This document shows positions 28,022 to 34,989 of a stretch of 64,000 bases of DNA, in pieces. Each line of letters opens with the position of its first letter. The stretch's first letter is position 1. The position numbers and the translations under genes were made by a program. The stretch is taken from positions 248,001 through 312,000 of the forward strand of contig JAIXQR010000007.1 of the NCBI GenBank assembly GCA_027485645.1, given 5' to 3'. Source of the DNA: a bacterium. Lineage in GTDB: Bacteria; Armatimonadota; Fimbriimonadia; Fimbriimonadales; Fimbriimonadaceae. The notes below the pieces were generated by a model that was given only the letters and a program-made list of their open reading frames with translations, ran no database searches and was not told the DNA's origin.

Positions 28022-28906
28022 GTGTCGGGAATCCCGGACGATTTCGAAGCCTTTTGGCACCGTACCGTCGCGGAAGCATTTGCCGCCCCGCTGGATTATC
28101 ACCGTAACCCGGCCGACGAAAAAGTCCGCGAATCGCACGTTGTAGAAGTTCTGCACTTCCGGGGAATTCAAGGCGAAACCCTCCATGGCTGGCTCGCCTA
28201 TCCGGTCGGTGCCCGCAGATTGCCCGGCTTCGTTTGGATTCCTCCGTACGGTCGCGAGTCAAAGCTTCCGGACGACTACGGAACCCGGAATGGCTTCACG
28301 AGCCTAAGCTTTAACTTCTTCGGCGAAAGCGCCTTCCACCAGGAAAAGTACGTCCCCTCGCGCGGCTACTTCGCCCAGGGCGCCGACCTGCCCGAAACCT
28401 GGATCTTCCGCCAAATGTTCCAGAACAGCGTCATCGCCTCTCGCGTCCTCCAGGCCCAAATCGAAGTGGACGAAGACCGAATCGGCGTCATGGGAATGTC
28501 CCAAGGTGCTGGCATCACCCTCTGGAACGCCGCCTGGAACCCCATCGCCCGCGCCGCCTGCGCCGACATGCCGTTCCTAGGCAAGGTCCCCTCGACCTTG
28601 ATCGGGAACGTGTACCGCTATCCGCTTAAGGAGCTCACCGACTACATGGCCGAACTCCCCATGGGCGAAGCGCGGATTCTGAACACGGTCTCCTACTTCG
28701 ACACCGCTACCCACGCATCGTTCTCGAAGATCCCCACCCACGTCTCCCTCGGCCTCAAAGACCCCGCCTGCAAGCCTGACTCCGTCCGCGCAATCTTCGA
28801 AGCCCTTCCCGAACCCAAAGCGCTCTCCGTCCTAGACTGGGGCCACGACTGGCACCCGGAGATGATCTCGCAAAACGCCGCCTGGCTCCGAGAGCATTTG
28901 AAATGA
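28022..28906 (+). CDS. Acetyl-xylan-esterase-type alpha/beta hydrolase
   Basis: 294 residues of the AXE1/cephalosporin-C deacetylase type. FEAFWHRTVAEA opens the protein, FVWIPPYGRES marks the oxyanion strand, GMSQGAGITLWNAAW near residue 160 holds the nucleophile Ser, and DWGHDWHPEM at the end carries the catalytic His. Length is slightly short of the usual 320. Starts at GTG 28022; no signal peptide, so cytoplasmic. It overlaps the glycosyltransferase gene by 4 bp (ATGA). Confidence 0.8.
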   Translation: MSGIPDDFEAFWHRTVAEAFAAPLDYHRNPADEKVRESHVVEVLHFRGIQGETLHGWLAYPVGARRLPGFVWIPPYGRESKLPDDYGTRNGFTSLSFNFFGESAFHQEKYVPSRGYFAQGADLPETWIFRQMFQNSVIASRVLQAQIEVDEDRIGVMGMSQGAGITLWNAAWNPIARAACADMPFLGKVPSTLIGNVYRYPLKELTDYMAELPMGEARILNTVSYFDTATHASFSKIPTHVSLGLKDPACKPDSVRAIFEALPEPKALSVLDWGHDWHPEMISQNAAWLREHLK

Positions 28907-29967
28907 AAGTCCTCCAAATCGCGAGCTCGCTAAACGACTGGGGCGGGATCGAGAGGTACGTCTCCTTTCTCTCCACCGGCCTCCGCGAACGCGGCCACGA
29001 GGTCACCATCGCTCGAACCGACTCCGGCAAGCTCGGGCAACGCGAACCCGGCGTTAACATCGGCATTGAAAGGAAGCTAGACCTTCGCACTTTAGCGAAG
29101 TATCTTCGCCTCCTATCGGATACCAAGTTCGATGTCGCCCACGTCCATTTCAGCCCCGACTTCGTGACCGCCGGCCTAGCCGTCCGAATGCGCAAAGTCC
29201 CCACCCGCGTCATGACGCGCCACGTTGCGCTGCCCTGGAACCGCCGCAAAGCCCGAATCTACAACCGCCTGTGGCCCAACATCATCCCGGTTTCTAACGC
29301 CGTACAAAAAGTACTTGCCGAAAGCGGCATCCCTCCAGAGCGGATGATCGTGGCAAAAGCCGGCTCCCCCGATCCGTCCTTCCAGCGCACCCGAGAAGAA
29401 GTTCGGGCAGATCTAAGCTTTGGCACGAGCGGGTTCTTTGCTGGCTCCTTCAGCCGACTGAATAAGGAGAAGGGAATCGACGTCTTCCTTCGTTCCATGC
29501 CCCGCGCCCAAGGCGTACACGCCCTGATCTACGGCGAGGGTGCCTATGGCGAAGAACTGGCCAAGCTCAGCTCGTTCATGCGCGTCGCCAACCAGGTGCA
29601 TTTCATTGGCCGAGTCGAAGATGTCGCCGACCATATGCGGGCCATGGACGTGGTCGTGATTCCAAGCGTCTGGGAAGAAGCGTTCCCGTACGCCGCCCTA
29701 GAAGCCCTCGCCGTTGGGACTCCGGTGATTGCGTCGAACGTCGGTGGTATTCCGGAGATCGTATCAGAAGGTGAAACAGGATTCCTTTTCAAAGCCGGAA
29801 ATCCAGAAGATCTCGCGCGTGCGCTTTTGGACGCCCGATCTGATCCGGATCGACTGGCCCGCATCGGGCGAAACGGGCAAGAGCTATTCCAAGCGGAGTA
29901 CACCATTCCCAAAATGGCTGGCCGCATCGAAGCGGCCTATCTCAAGTTCGCTGAATCGCGAGCCTGA
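28903..29967 (+). CDS. Family 4 glycosyltransferase
   Basis: 354 residues, GT-B fold. N-terminal MKVLQIASSLNDWGGIERYVSFL, the FAGSFSRLNKEKGIDVFL junction near residue 190, and the donor-site EX7E region as IPSVWEEAFPYAALEALAVGTPVIASNVGGIPE near residue 265-290 are all intact. Such enzymes build LPS or exopolysaccharide. It converges with kdsA (LPS) and overlaps it by 26 bp. The sugar is unknown. Confidence 0.9.
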   Translation: MKVLQIASSLNDWGGIERYVSFLSTGLRERGHEVTIARTDSGKLGQREPGVNIGIERKLDLRTLAKYLRLLSDTKFDVAHVHFSPDFVTAGLAVRMRKVPTRVMTRHVALPWNRRKARIYNRLWPNIIPVSNAVQKVLAESGIPPERMIVAKAGSPDPSFQRTREEVRADLSFGTSGFFAGSFSRLNKEKGIDVFLRSMPRAQGVHALIYGEGAYGEELAKLSSFMRVANQVHFIGRVEDVADHMRAMDVVVIPSVWEEAFPYAALEALAVGTPVIASNVGGIPEIVSEGETGFLFKAGNPEDLARALLDARSDPDRLARIGRNGQELFQAEYTIPKMAGRIEAAYLKFAESRA

Positions 29968-30784
29968 TGTCTCGCACGACAGTGAGCAGCTCACGGGCCT
30001 GATCTAGCGGCCACTGGGTTGCCGCATCGGACCACGCATTTTCGGGATCAGGATGCACTTCTAAGAACAGCGCGTCGATTCCGACTGCCACTGCTGCACG
30101 CGTCATGGCTGGGATGCTTTCTCGCACGCCACCGGTCGAAGTTCCAGCCGCACCTGGGCGCTGGGCTGAGTGAGTGGCATCAAAGCAGACCGGAACGCCA
30201 AAGCTTCGCATGACTTCGAGCCCTGGCATATCAACAATCAAAGTGTTGTAGCCAAAACTCGTGCCCCGCTCTGTCAGCATCTGGCCGTTAGCTCCTGCAG
30301 CCGTCAGTTTGTCGACGATGTTCTTGGTGTCCCATGGGGCCAAGAACTGGCCCTTCTTAACGTTGACGGGCTTACCGGTCGCAGCGGCTGCCAAAAGCAG
30401 GTCCGTTTGGCGACAAAGGAAGGCCGGAATCTGGAGCAGGTCAACGTGCTGCGCAACGAGTTCGGCCTGTTCCGCCGTGTGAATGTCCGTCGTCACAGGC
30501 ACGTCGAATTGAGACTTGATCTGGTCTAAAGTCTCCAGACCGACCTCAAAGCCCAAGCCGCGCTTCGCGCTTCCAGAGCTTCGGTTCGCCTTGTCGACCG
30601 ACGCTTTGAAGATGTAGTTGAACCCAAGATCCTCGCAATGCCGAGCCATCTGCTCCGCAATCCCCTGGCAAAGCTCAAGAGATTCGGCAAGGCAAGGTCC
30701 AGCGATGATCGTGAGCCGATCACCACCGATCTCAACCGGGCCTACGTTAAAGGGTTTGACCGTACTCAGACGAGGCCAACCCAT
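29942..30784 (-). CDS. kdsA: 3-deoxy-8-phosphooctulonate synthase
   Basis: KdsA condenses phosphoenolpyruvate with arabinose 5-phosphate to give Kdo-8-P for lipopolysaccharide. 280 residues with TIIAGPCLAESLELC, FKASVDKANRSSG, PVTTDIHTAEQAELV, LQIPAFLCRQTDLL, VKKGQFLAPWDTKN and the DATHSAQRPG segment, all diagnostic. The VKKGQFLAPWDTKN text (Asn to Lys or Asp variants decide metal need) keeps the family pattern; Cys in IAGPC is the metal-type Cys. It is evidence for an outer membrane. Its ATG lies 19 bp inside the end of sdhB. Confidence 0.94.
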   Translation of the reverse strand: MGWPRLSTVKPFNVGPVEIGGDRLTIIAGPCLAESLELCQGIAEQMARHCEDLGFNYIFKASVDKANRSSGSAKRGLGFEVGLETLDQIKSQFDVPVTTDIHTAEQAELVAQHVDLLQIPAFLCRQTDLLLAAAATGKPVNVKKGQFLAPWDTKNIVDKLTAAGANGQMLTERGTSFGYNTLIVDMPGLEVMRSFGVPVCFDATHSAQRPGAAGTSTGGVRESIPAMTRAAVAVGIDALFLEVHPDPENAWSDAATQWPLDQARELLTVVRDIRLAIQRT

Positions 30785-31554
30785 TTCTTGATCTTGTAGA
30801 TCGTGGTGTCTCGGTTAAGCTGCGCGATGGCTCGGGTAAGAGGAACGCCCTTGGGGCAGACCTTAACGCAGTTCTGCGCGTTGCCGCAAGCGCTCAAACC
30901 TTCTTCCGAAGTCAAGTAGTCCAGCCGCTCGTTCTCAAGCGCCTTGCCTACCGGGTGCAGATTGAAGAGAAGCGCTTGGCCGAGGGCTGCCGGTCCGACG
31001 AATGGAGACTTTTCATTCACCTGTGGACAAGCTTCAAGGCAGCAGCCGCAAGACATGCATCGCGAGAGTGCGTAGCGAAGCTGTCGAACGTTGTCGTCTT
31101 GAGGTGCCGCTGCACCAAGGTCGTAGGAGCCATCGATGGGAACCCAGGCTTTGACCTTGATCAGGTTTTCGAACATCTTCGACCGGTCGACCACGAGGTC
31201 TCGCATGACCGGGAACTTCGACATGGGCTTGAGTTCGACGAAGAGCTCATCGCCTCGGGCCTCACCGACTTCTTCGATCAGGGCGGTGCAAGCCTGTCGG
31301 ACGGTTCCGTTGATGATCATCGTGCAAGATCCGCAGACCTCTTCTAGGCACGCGCCGTCCCAGGCGGGCGGGCTGACGGACTTTCCGTCGACCGTTTGCG
31401 GATTCTTCTGCACTTCCATCAACGCAGAAATCACGTTCAACTTCTCGCGGAACGGAATTACAAACTCTTCCCAGTGGGAGTCGCTTTTCTGGCCAGCTTG
31501 TCGAAGGACTTTAAGTCGGATTTTGGAAGCCGTAGCGGTCGCCGTCATACTCAC
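30766..31554 (-). CDS. sdhB: Succinate dehydrogenase/fumarate reductase iron-sulfur subunit
   Basis: 262 residues carrying three clusters. [2Fe-2S]: CLEEVCGSCTM plus the later Cys near residue 88. [4Fe-4S] and [3Fe-4S]: CMSCGCCLEACPQ near residue 167 and CGNAQNCVKVCPKGVPL near residue 223. The form without a quinone-site Trp-rich tail fits the B. subtilis/epsilon-type enzymes. No SdhA or cytochrome subunit lies nearby, so the complex is encoded elsewhere or the order is split. A TAGAAT box is 5 nt before GTG 31554; ATG 31548 is the alternative start. Confidence 0.9.
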   Translation of the reverse strand: MSMTATATASKIRLKVLRQAGQKSDSHWEEFVIPFREKLNVISALMEVQKNPQTVDGKSVSPPAWDGACLEEVCGSCTMIINGTVRQACTALIEEVGEARGDELFVELKPMSKFPVMRDLVVDRSKMFENLIKVKAWVPIDGSYDLGAAAPQDDNVRQLRYALSRCMSCGCCLEACPQVNEKSPFVGPAALGQALLFNLHPVGKALENERLDYLTSEEGLSACGNAQNCVKVCPKGVPLTRAIAQLNRDTTIYKIKKWVGLV

Positions 31555-31559
31555 ACTTC

Positions 31560-31565
31560 ATTCTA
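31560..31565 (-). promoter_or_regulatory. Candidate leaderless -10 box (TAGAAT) before sdhB
   Basis: On the minus strand TAGAAT is followed by gaagt and GTG 31554, two codons before an in-frame ATG. The predicted RNA would start at or 1-2 nt from the GTG. Confidence 0.45.
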
Positions 31566-31594
31566 CGCGGAACGATCGAATCCGATTGTCAGAT

Positions 31595-31622
31595 GCCCCT
31601 CCTTCGCCGTTGAAGGAGGGGC
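31595..31622 (-). terminator. GCCCCTCCTTC/GAAGGAGGGGC hairpin after the pseudopilin gene
   Basis: Perfect 11-bp arms (31595-31605 and 31612-31622) with a 6-nt loop, 9 bp past the stop of the leftward pseudopilin gene. No T tract. The stem resembles that at 43145-43178, and CCCCTCC/GGAGGGG hairpins are known as dispersed repeats in other genomes. Confidence 0.55.
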
Positions 31623-31631
31623 AAATTGATC

Positions 31632-32459
31632 TTATGGTCGTGGTTCGGCCAGGAGGTCAGGAATGCCGTTGAGGTCGTAAGGCAGGTTGTAGCAAGCCTT
31701 CACCGCGCCGGCACCAAAGAAGGTGTCAGGTGCCGTTCCAGGCAACGCGCCGTTCTTCTTGAACGCCTTAGCGTGCGCGTCGGCAAAGTTGATCACGATC
31801 GTGTCCGTGTGTCGAGCTTTACCGGCAAAGTTCTGAGCCGCAAATGGTCCGGCGGGCTGGTAGTAGCTCGGAACATCCGTTCGTCGAGCCAGCGGAACAT
31901 CTTCGTTCGGGCCGCCCTGGCGGACGTATGCCGCGGAGTAGAACATCGGAACATCGGAAGGAGCATTGAGCGATCCCTCGTTCACAACCGATTCGCCGAA
32001 GGTTGGAGGCACGGCTGGGTCTTCGAACAAAGCGAAGTTGATGCTCGTGCTGACCGTTTCGATGGCAGGGCCGTTGCCAGTGAATGGCACGAGACCAAGT
32101 CCCGAGAGAACGGTTCGCCAGTTGATCGCCTTCGGATCGGCTGGGTCGGTGTAGATCTCCTTGTTCTTCGTGTATGGGAAGATCGCGTCATAGATCGCGT
32201 AAACCTGGGTTCCGCTGCCAGGAATGACGTAGCCATTTGGCGTGCCGATTCCGTAGGCACTCTGGGCAAAAGTGCCGTCGTAGTCGGTGTTGTACATGAT
32301 GACCGCGGTGGCGTTCTGCTTGAGGTTGCTCAGAGCGGCGGTCTTCTTTGCGGCAGCTTTAGCCTGGGCGAAGACGGGGAAGAGGATAGCGGCGAGGATC
32401 GCGATAATGGCGATAACAACCAGCAATTCAATGAGGGTGAAGGCTCGTTTTATAAACAT
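31632..32459 (-). CDS. Type II secretion/type IV pilus-like pseudopilin (N-methylation domain)
   Basis: 275 residues with a class III prepilin leader: MFIKRA, then [20 protein letters not shown] with the Glu at position +5 needed for assembly and methylation. The usual Gly at -1 is Ala here. The helix runs into [22 protein letters not shown], then a secreted C-terminal domain (DUF1559-like, with late [17 protein letters not shown]). Such pseudopilins are very numerous in Armatimonadota and Planctomycetota. ATG 32459 is the start. Confidence 0.85.
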   Translation of the reverse strand: MFIKRAFTLIELLVVIAIIAILAAILFPVFAQAKAAAKKTAALSNLKQNATAVIMYNTDYDGTFAQSAYGIGTPNGYVIPGSGTQVYAIYDAIFPYTKNKEIYTDPADPKAINWRTVLSGLGLVPFTGNGPAIETVSTSINFALFEDPAVPPTFGESVVNEGSLNAPSDVPMFYSAAYVRQGGPNEDVPLARRTDVPSYYQPAGPFAAQNFAGKARHTDTIVINFADAHAKAFKKNGALPGTAPDTFFGAGAVKACYNLPYDLNGIPDLLAEPRP

Positions 32460-32590
32460 AACTGCATTCGGACGCGCATTCCTCCTTCGCGACCGAAGCC
32501 TCAATTGAAGGGACCACGCTGTCCGCCTTAACCCCACTAAGGTACCGAAAATTTAACCCTCCCTTAACATCATCGATTGCGGTTCCTTCC

Positions 32591-32609
32591 GCAATTCAAA
32601 TTGAATTGC
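32591..32609. promoter_or_regulatory. 19-bp perfect palindrome overlapping a -35 box
   Basis: GCAATTCAA-A-TTGAATTGC. The right arm contains TTGAAT (32601-32606), which with TAAGAT (32623-32628) at 16-bp spacing makes a good promoter for the 32636 gene. A dimeric repressor bound to the dyad would cover the -35 element, so this is a candidate operator. Confidence 0.55.
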
Positions 32610-32622
32610 TGGGTTAGCTTGG

Positions 32623-32628
32623 TAAGAT
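32623..32628 (+). promoter_or_regulatory. -10 box TAAGAT, 7 nt before the WecG-type gene
   Basis: TAAGAT is followed by ttgcctg and ATG 32636, with TTGAAT 16 bp upstream. The predicted transcript starts at the ATG. It is the only one of the leaderless candidates here with a recognisable -35. Confidence 0.5.
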
Positions 32629-32635
32629 TTGCCTG

Positions 32636-33385
32636 ATGTCGAGTGCGGTTACGAAGTCTGAGCAGTCCAGAGTCGAAATTTTGGGGATGCCGGTCGATCG
32701 CGTGACGATGTCGGAGACCATGGCCCGGCTTGAGGAGTTCGTTTCCTCCGGGCGTCCGCACTTCGTGATTACGGCCGATGCGGCGGGCATCGTGCAGGCG
32801 CAGTCTGACCAAGATTATCAACTCTTGTATCGTCGAGCCGACTTGATCACCCCCGACAGCGCGGGCGTTCTATGGGCGGCCAAGCGCCTCGGAAAGCCAA
32901 TGACCGAGCGAGTCAGCGGCGTCGACATCGTAGATCGCGTTTGCGCGCTCAGTGCTGATACAGGAGATAGCATCTTCTTCCTTGGAGCCGCACCGGGAGT
33001 GGCCGAACTTGCCGCCGAAAAGATGCGGCTCAAGTATCCGGGCTGCAACATCGTGGGCACCCGAAACGGATACTTTCCGGCCGAGAGTGACCGAGTGGTT
33101 GCAGCAGAAATCGCGGAACTTGATCCGGACTTCCTCTTTGTCGCGATGGGCATTCCGCGGCAGGAAAAATTTATCCTCGACACCATGCCGATCATCAAGG
33201 CTCGAGTTTCGATCGGAGTTGGCGGCACCTTTGATGTGTTTAGCGGAAAGGTCAAGCGCGCTCCGGTCATCATTCAAAAGCTGAAATTGGAGTGGCTGTG
33301 GCGCACCCTGCAAAACCCATCGAAACTCAGCAAAACCAAACTCCTGCCGAAGTTCGTACTACTGGTGTTAAAGCAGAAGCGATGA
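32636..33385 (+). CDS. WecG/TagA/CpsF family glycosyltransferase
   Basis: 249 residues. VEILGMPVDRVTMSETM opens the family; HFVITADAAGIVQAQ, DLITPDSAGVLWAAKRLG, RVSGVDIVDRVC, IFFLGAAPGVAELAAE, DFLFVAMGIPRQEKFI and IGVGGTFDVFSGKVKRAP are all family blocks. The aspartate in the ADxxG region that serves as base in TagA is in place. These enzymes add a sugar to a lipid-linked precursor at the inner membrane. It heads a four-gene overlapping set with the cobalamin adenosyltransferase; upstream lie a promoter and dyad. Confidence 0.9.
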   Translation: MSSAVTKSEQSRVEILGMPVDRVTMSETMARLEEFVSSGRPHFVITADAAGIVQAQSDQDYQLLYRRADLITPDSAGVLWAAKRLGKPMTERVSGVDIVDRVCALSADTGDSIFFLGAAPGVAELAAEKMRLKYPGCNIVGTRNGYFPAESDRVVAAEIAELDPDFLFVAMGIPRQEKFILDTMPIIKARVSIGVGGTFDVFSGKVKRAPVIIQKLKLEWLWRTLQNPSKLSKTKLLPKFVLLVLKQKR

Positions 33386-33933
33386 AAATTTATACGCGTA
33401 CCGGCGACAACGGCACAACTGGGCTACTTGGAGGCGACCGCGTTGCGAAAGACTCGCCGCGAATTACCGCCATCGGGGAAGTCGACGAACTGAACGCCAG
33501 CTTGGGCGTCGCAATTGCGGCGCAGCCACCGAGCGAAATTGCGAGTTGGATGACCCGAATTCAGTCTCAACTCTTCGATATCGGCGCCGAGCTTGCTTGC
33601 CCGCCCGATAGCGAGTACCTAATCGATCGCATCACGCCAGAAGACTCGGCCGAACTGGAATCAGAAATCGACCAGATGGAATCGAAACTGGTCCCGCTGA
33701 CCAATTTCATCCTTCCCGGCGGAACGGCGGCAAGTGCGAGCCTGCACCTTTCCCGATCGATTTGCCGCCGAGCCGAGCGAGCGGTGTTTAATTTGTCCCG
33801 ATCCGAATCGGTGTCAACCGACCTTGTGACGTTTTTGAATCGTCTATCCGATTGGCTGTTCACCGCGGCTCGCGCTAGCAATGCGGCATCCGGGGTGGCA
33901 GACGAAATTTGGTCACGTAGAGCCCGAAAATGA
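33382..33933 (+). CDS. Cob(I)alamin adenosyltransferase, PduO type
   Basis: 183 residues. MKIYTRTGDNGTTGLLGGDRV holds the ATP-binding TRTGDxGxTgL loop, and VDELNASLGVA and the later RAERAVFNLS with FLNRLSDWLFTAARASN are the PduO signatures. It converts cob(I)alamin and ATP to adenosylcobalamin, the coenzyme of B12-dependent mutases or ribonucleotide reductase. ATG 33382 overlaps the stop of the glycosyltransferase by 4 bp; an upstream open frame is not family-like. Confidence 0.93.
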   Translation: MKIYTRTGDNGTTGLLGGDRVAKDSPRITAIGEVDELNASLGVAIAAQPPSEIASWMTRIQSQLFDIGAELACPPDSEYLIDRITPEDSAELESEIDQMESKLVPLTNFILPGGTAASASLHLSRSICRRAERAVFNLSRSESVSTDLVTFLNRLSDWLFTAARASNAASGVADEIWSRRARK

Positions 33934-34685
33934 ACTCCATCATCCTTTCGACAATTCTTGTCGCCGCGGCTTTGCCCGCTCAAACTCCGGAAGTCACTGC
34001 CGGCAGTTTGATCTCCAAGATGCTCCTGACCTACAACAACGCGCGGACCGCGCAAGGCCGCATCACGACAAAGCAGTCTGCGAAGAACGTGACCATCGAG
34101 ACCCTGACAGAGATTGCCATGCAGCACACCGGCCGATTGCTCATCCGGCAAACCCGGTCGGGAACGGACGGCGGGAAGTATCTGGCCATGGCGGACGGAG
34201 AGTACTTTGCGTACGACCGGCCAAAGGGCGTTCTCGGGAAGCCTCGCTTTGTTGAGCCGCAGTTCAATTACGGTCGACCGATGACTCTTCGCGAGGTCTA
34301 TATGGTCGTCGCGCAAGCGCTTGCTGAAAAGAGCCCACCGCTCGACATCATCGTCAGTCGACGCGATGACCTCGAAGGCCTGCGAAACAAGTGGGGCAAG
34401 AAGTTCGAGATCACGGGCAAAGCCGAAATTCGCGGCCAGAACGCGTACGTTGTCCGTGGCACGTTCTTGCCATTTGCCGAGCTCAAAAATGCCGTTGGCG
34501 AAAAGCCACAAGGCGTCGTAGAAATGAGCATCACGGAGGATGGGCAGTTGCTCAAGTACGTGGAACTTGCTAACTACGTGGTGCCAGCGGCGACTCAGGA
34601 ACTGATTGCGGTGCGCACCGAATGGGATTTGGACGTCAAACTGAACGGCGAGATCGACCCAGCGGTTTTCAGCCCCGTTCGATGA
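33930..34685 (+). CDS. Secreted LolA-fold-like hypothetical protein
   Basis: 251 residues with a short signal peptide (MNSIILSTILVAAALPAQT). The rest alternates beta-strand-like segments (GRITTKQSAKNVTIET, GRLLIRQT, YLAMADGEYFAYDRPKG, QNAYVVRGTFLPF) as in the DUF2092/LolA group of periplasmic lipoprotein-carrier-like proteins. The match is by pattern only. It overlaps the adenosyltransferase by 4 bp (ATGA). Confidence 0.6.
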   Translation: MNSIILSTILVAAALPAQTPEVTAGSLISKMLLTYNNARTAQGRITTKQSAKNVTIETLTEIAMQHTGRLLIRQTRSGTDGGKYLAMADGEYFAYDRPKGVLGKPRFVEPQFNYGRPMTLREVYMVVAQALAEKSPPLDIIVSRRDDLEGLRNKWGKKFEITGKAEIRGQNAYVVRGTFLPFAELKNAVGEKPQGVVEMSITEDGQLLKYVELANYVVPAATQELIAVRTEWDLDVKLNGEIDPAVFSPVR

Positions 34686-34730
34686 TTCTCACCCGAATTG
34701 TTTGACGTGCCGAAAAAATACATTTTTGGG

Positions 34731-34736
34731 TAGATT
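34731..34736 (+). promoter_or_regulatory. Candidate leaderless -10 box (TAGATT) before feoA
   Basis: TAGATT, six bases, then ATG 34743. A TTGACG at 34702-34707 is 23 bp upstream, too far for a standard -35. No Fur-type 19-bp dyad could be recognised in the 57-bp gap. Confidence 0.4.
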
Positions 34737-34742
34737 AAATTA

Positions 34743-34988
34743 ATGAGCGCAGTGGCCGGGATGACTTTTGCAGATCTAAAGAGCGGAATGAGTGCCCGGG
34801 TTGTTGCGGTGGACGAGAACTGCCTTGATAGCCGCAGACTCCAGGAAATGGGCTTCACCGTTGGAACTCAGTTCAGCGTCGTGAAGGTGGCTCCGATGGG
34901 CGACCCGATCGAAATTCTTGTGCGCGGCTACCGAATCTGCCTGCGCAAGAACGAATGCCACTGCATCCAAATCGAGTCGGTCGGCTAA
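34743..34988 (+). CDS. feoA: FeoA ferrous iron transport accessory protein
   Basis: 81-residue SH3-like FeoA. MTFADLKSGMSARVVAVDENCLD and RLQEMGFTVGTQFSVVKVAPMGDPIEILVRGYRICLRKNE are the family's two halves; the conserved GDPIE-type turn is present. It works with FeoB at the cytoplasmic membrane for Fe(II) uptake. FeoB begins one base after its stop. Confidence 0.93.
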   Translation: MSAVAGMTFADLKSGMSARVVAVDENCLDSRRLQEMGFTVGTQFSVVKVAPMGDPIEILVRGYRICLRKNECHCIQIESVG

Positions 34989-34989
34989 A

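Noticed and set aside
34686-34742. Fur box upstream of feoA
   Set aside because: The AT-rich stretch was checked against the 19-bp Fur dyad and does not match well enough.
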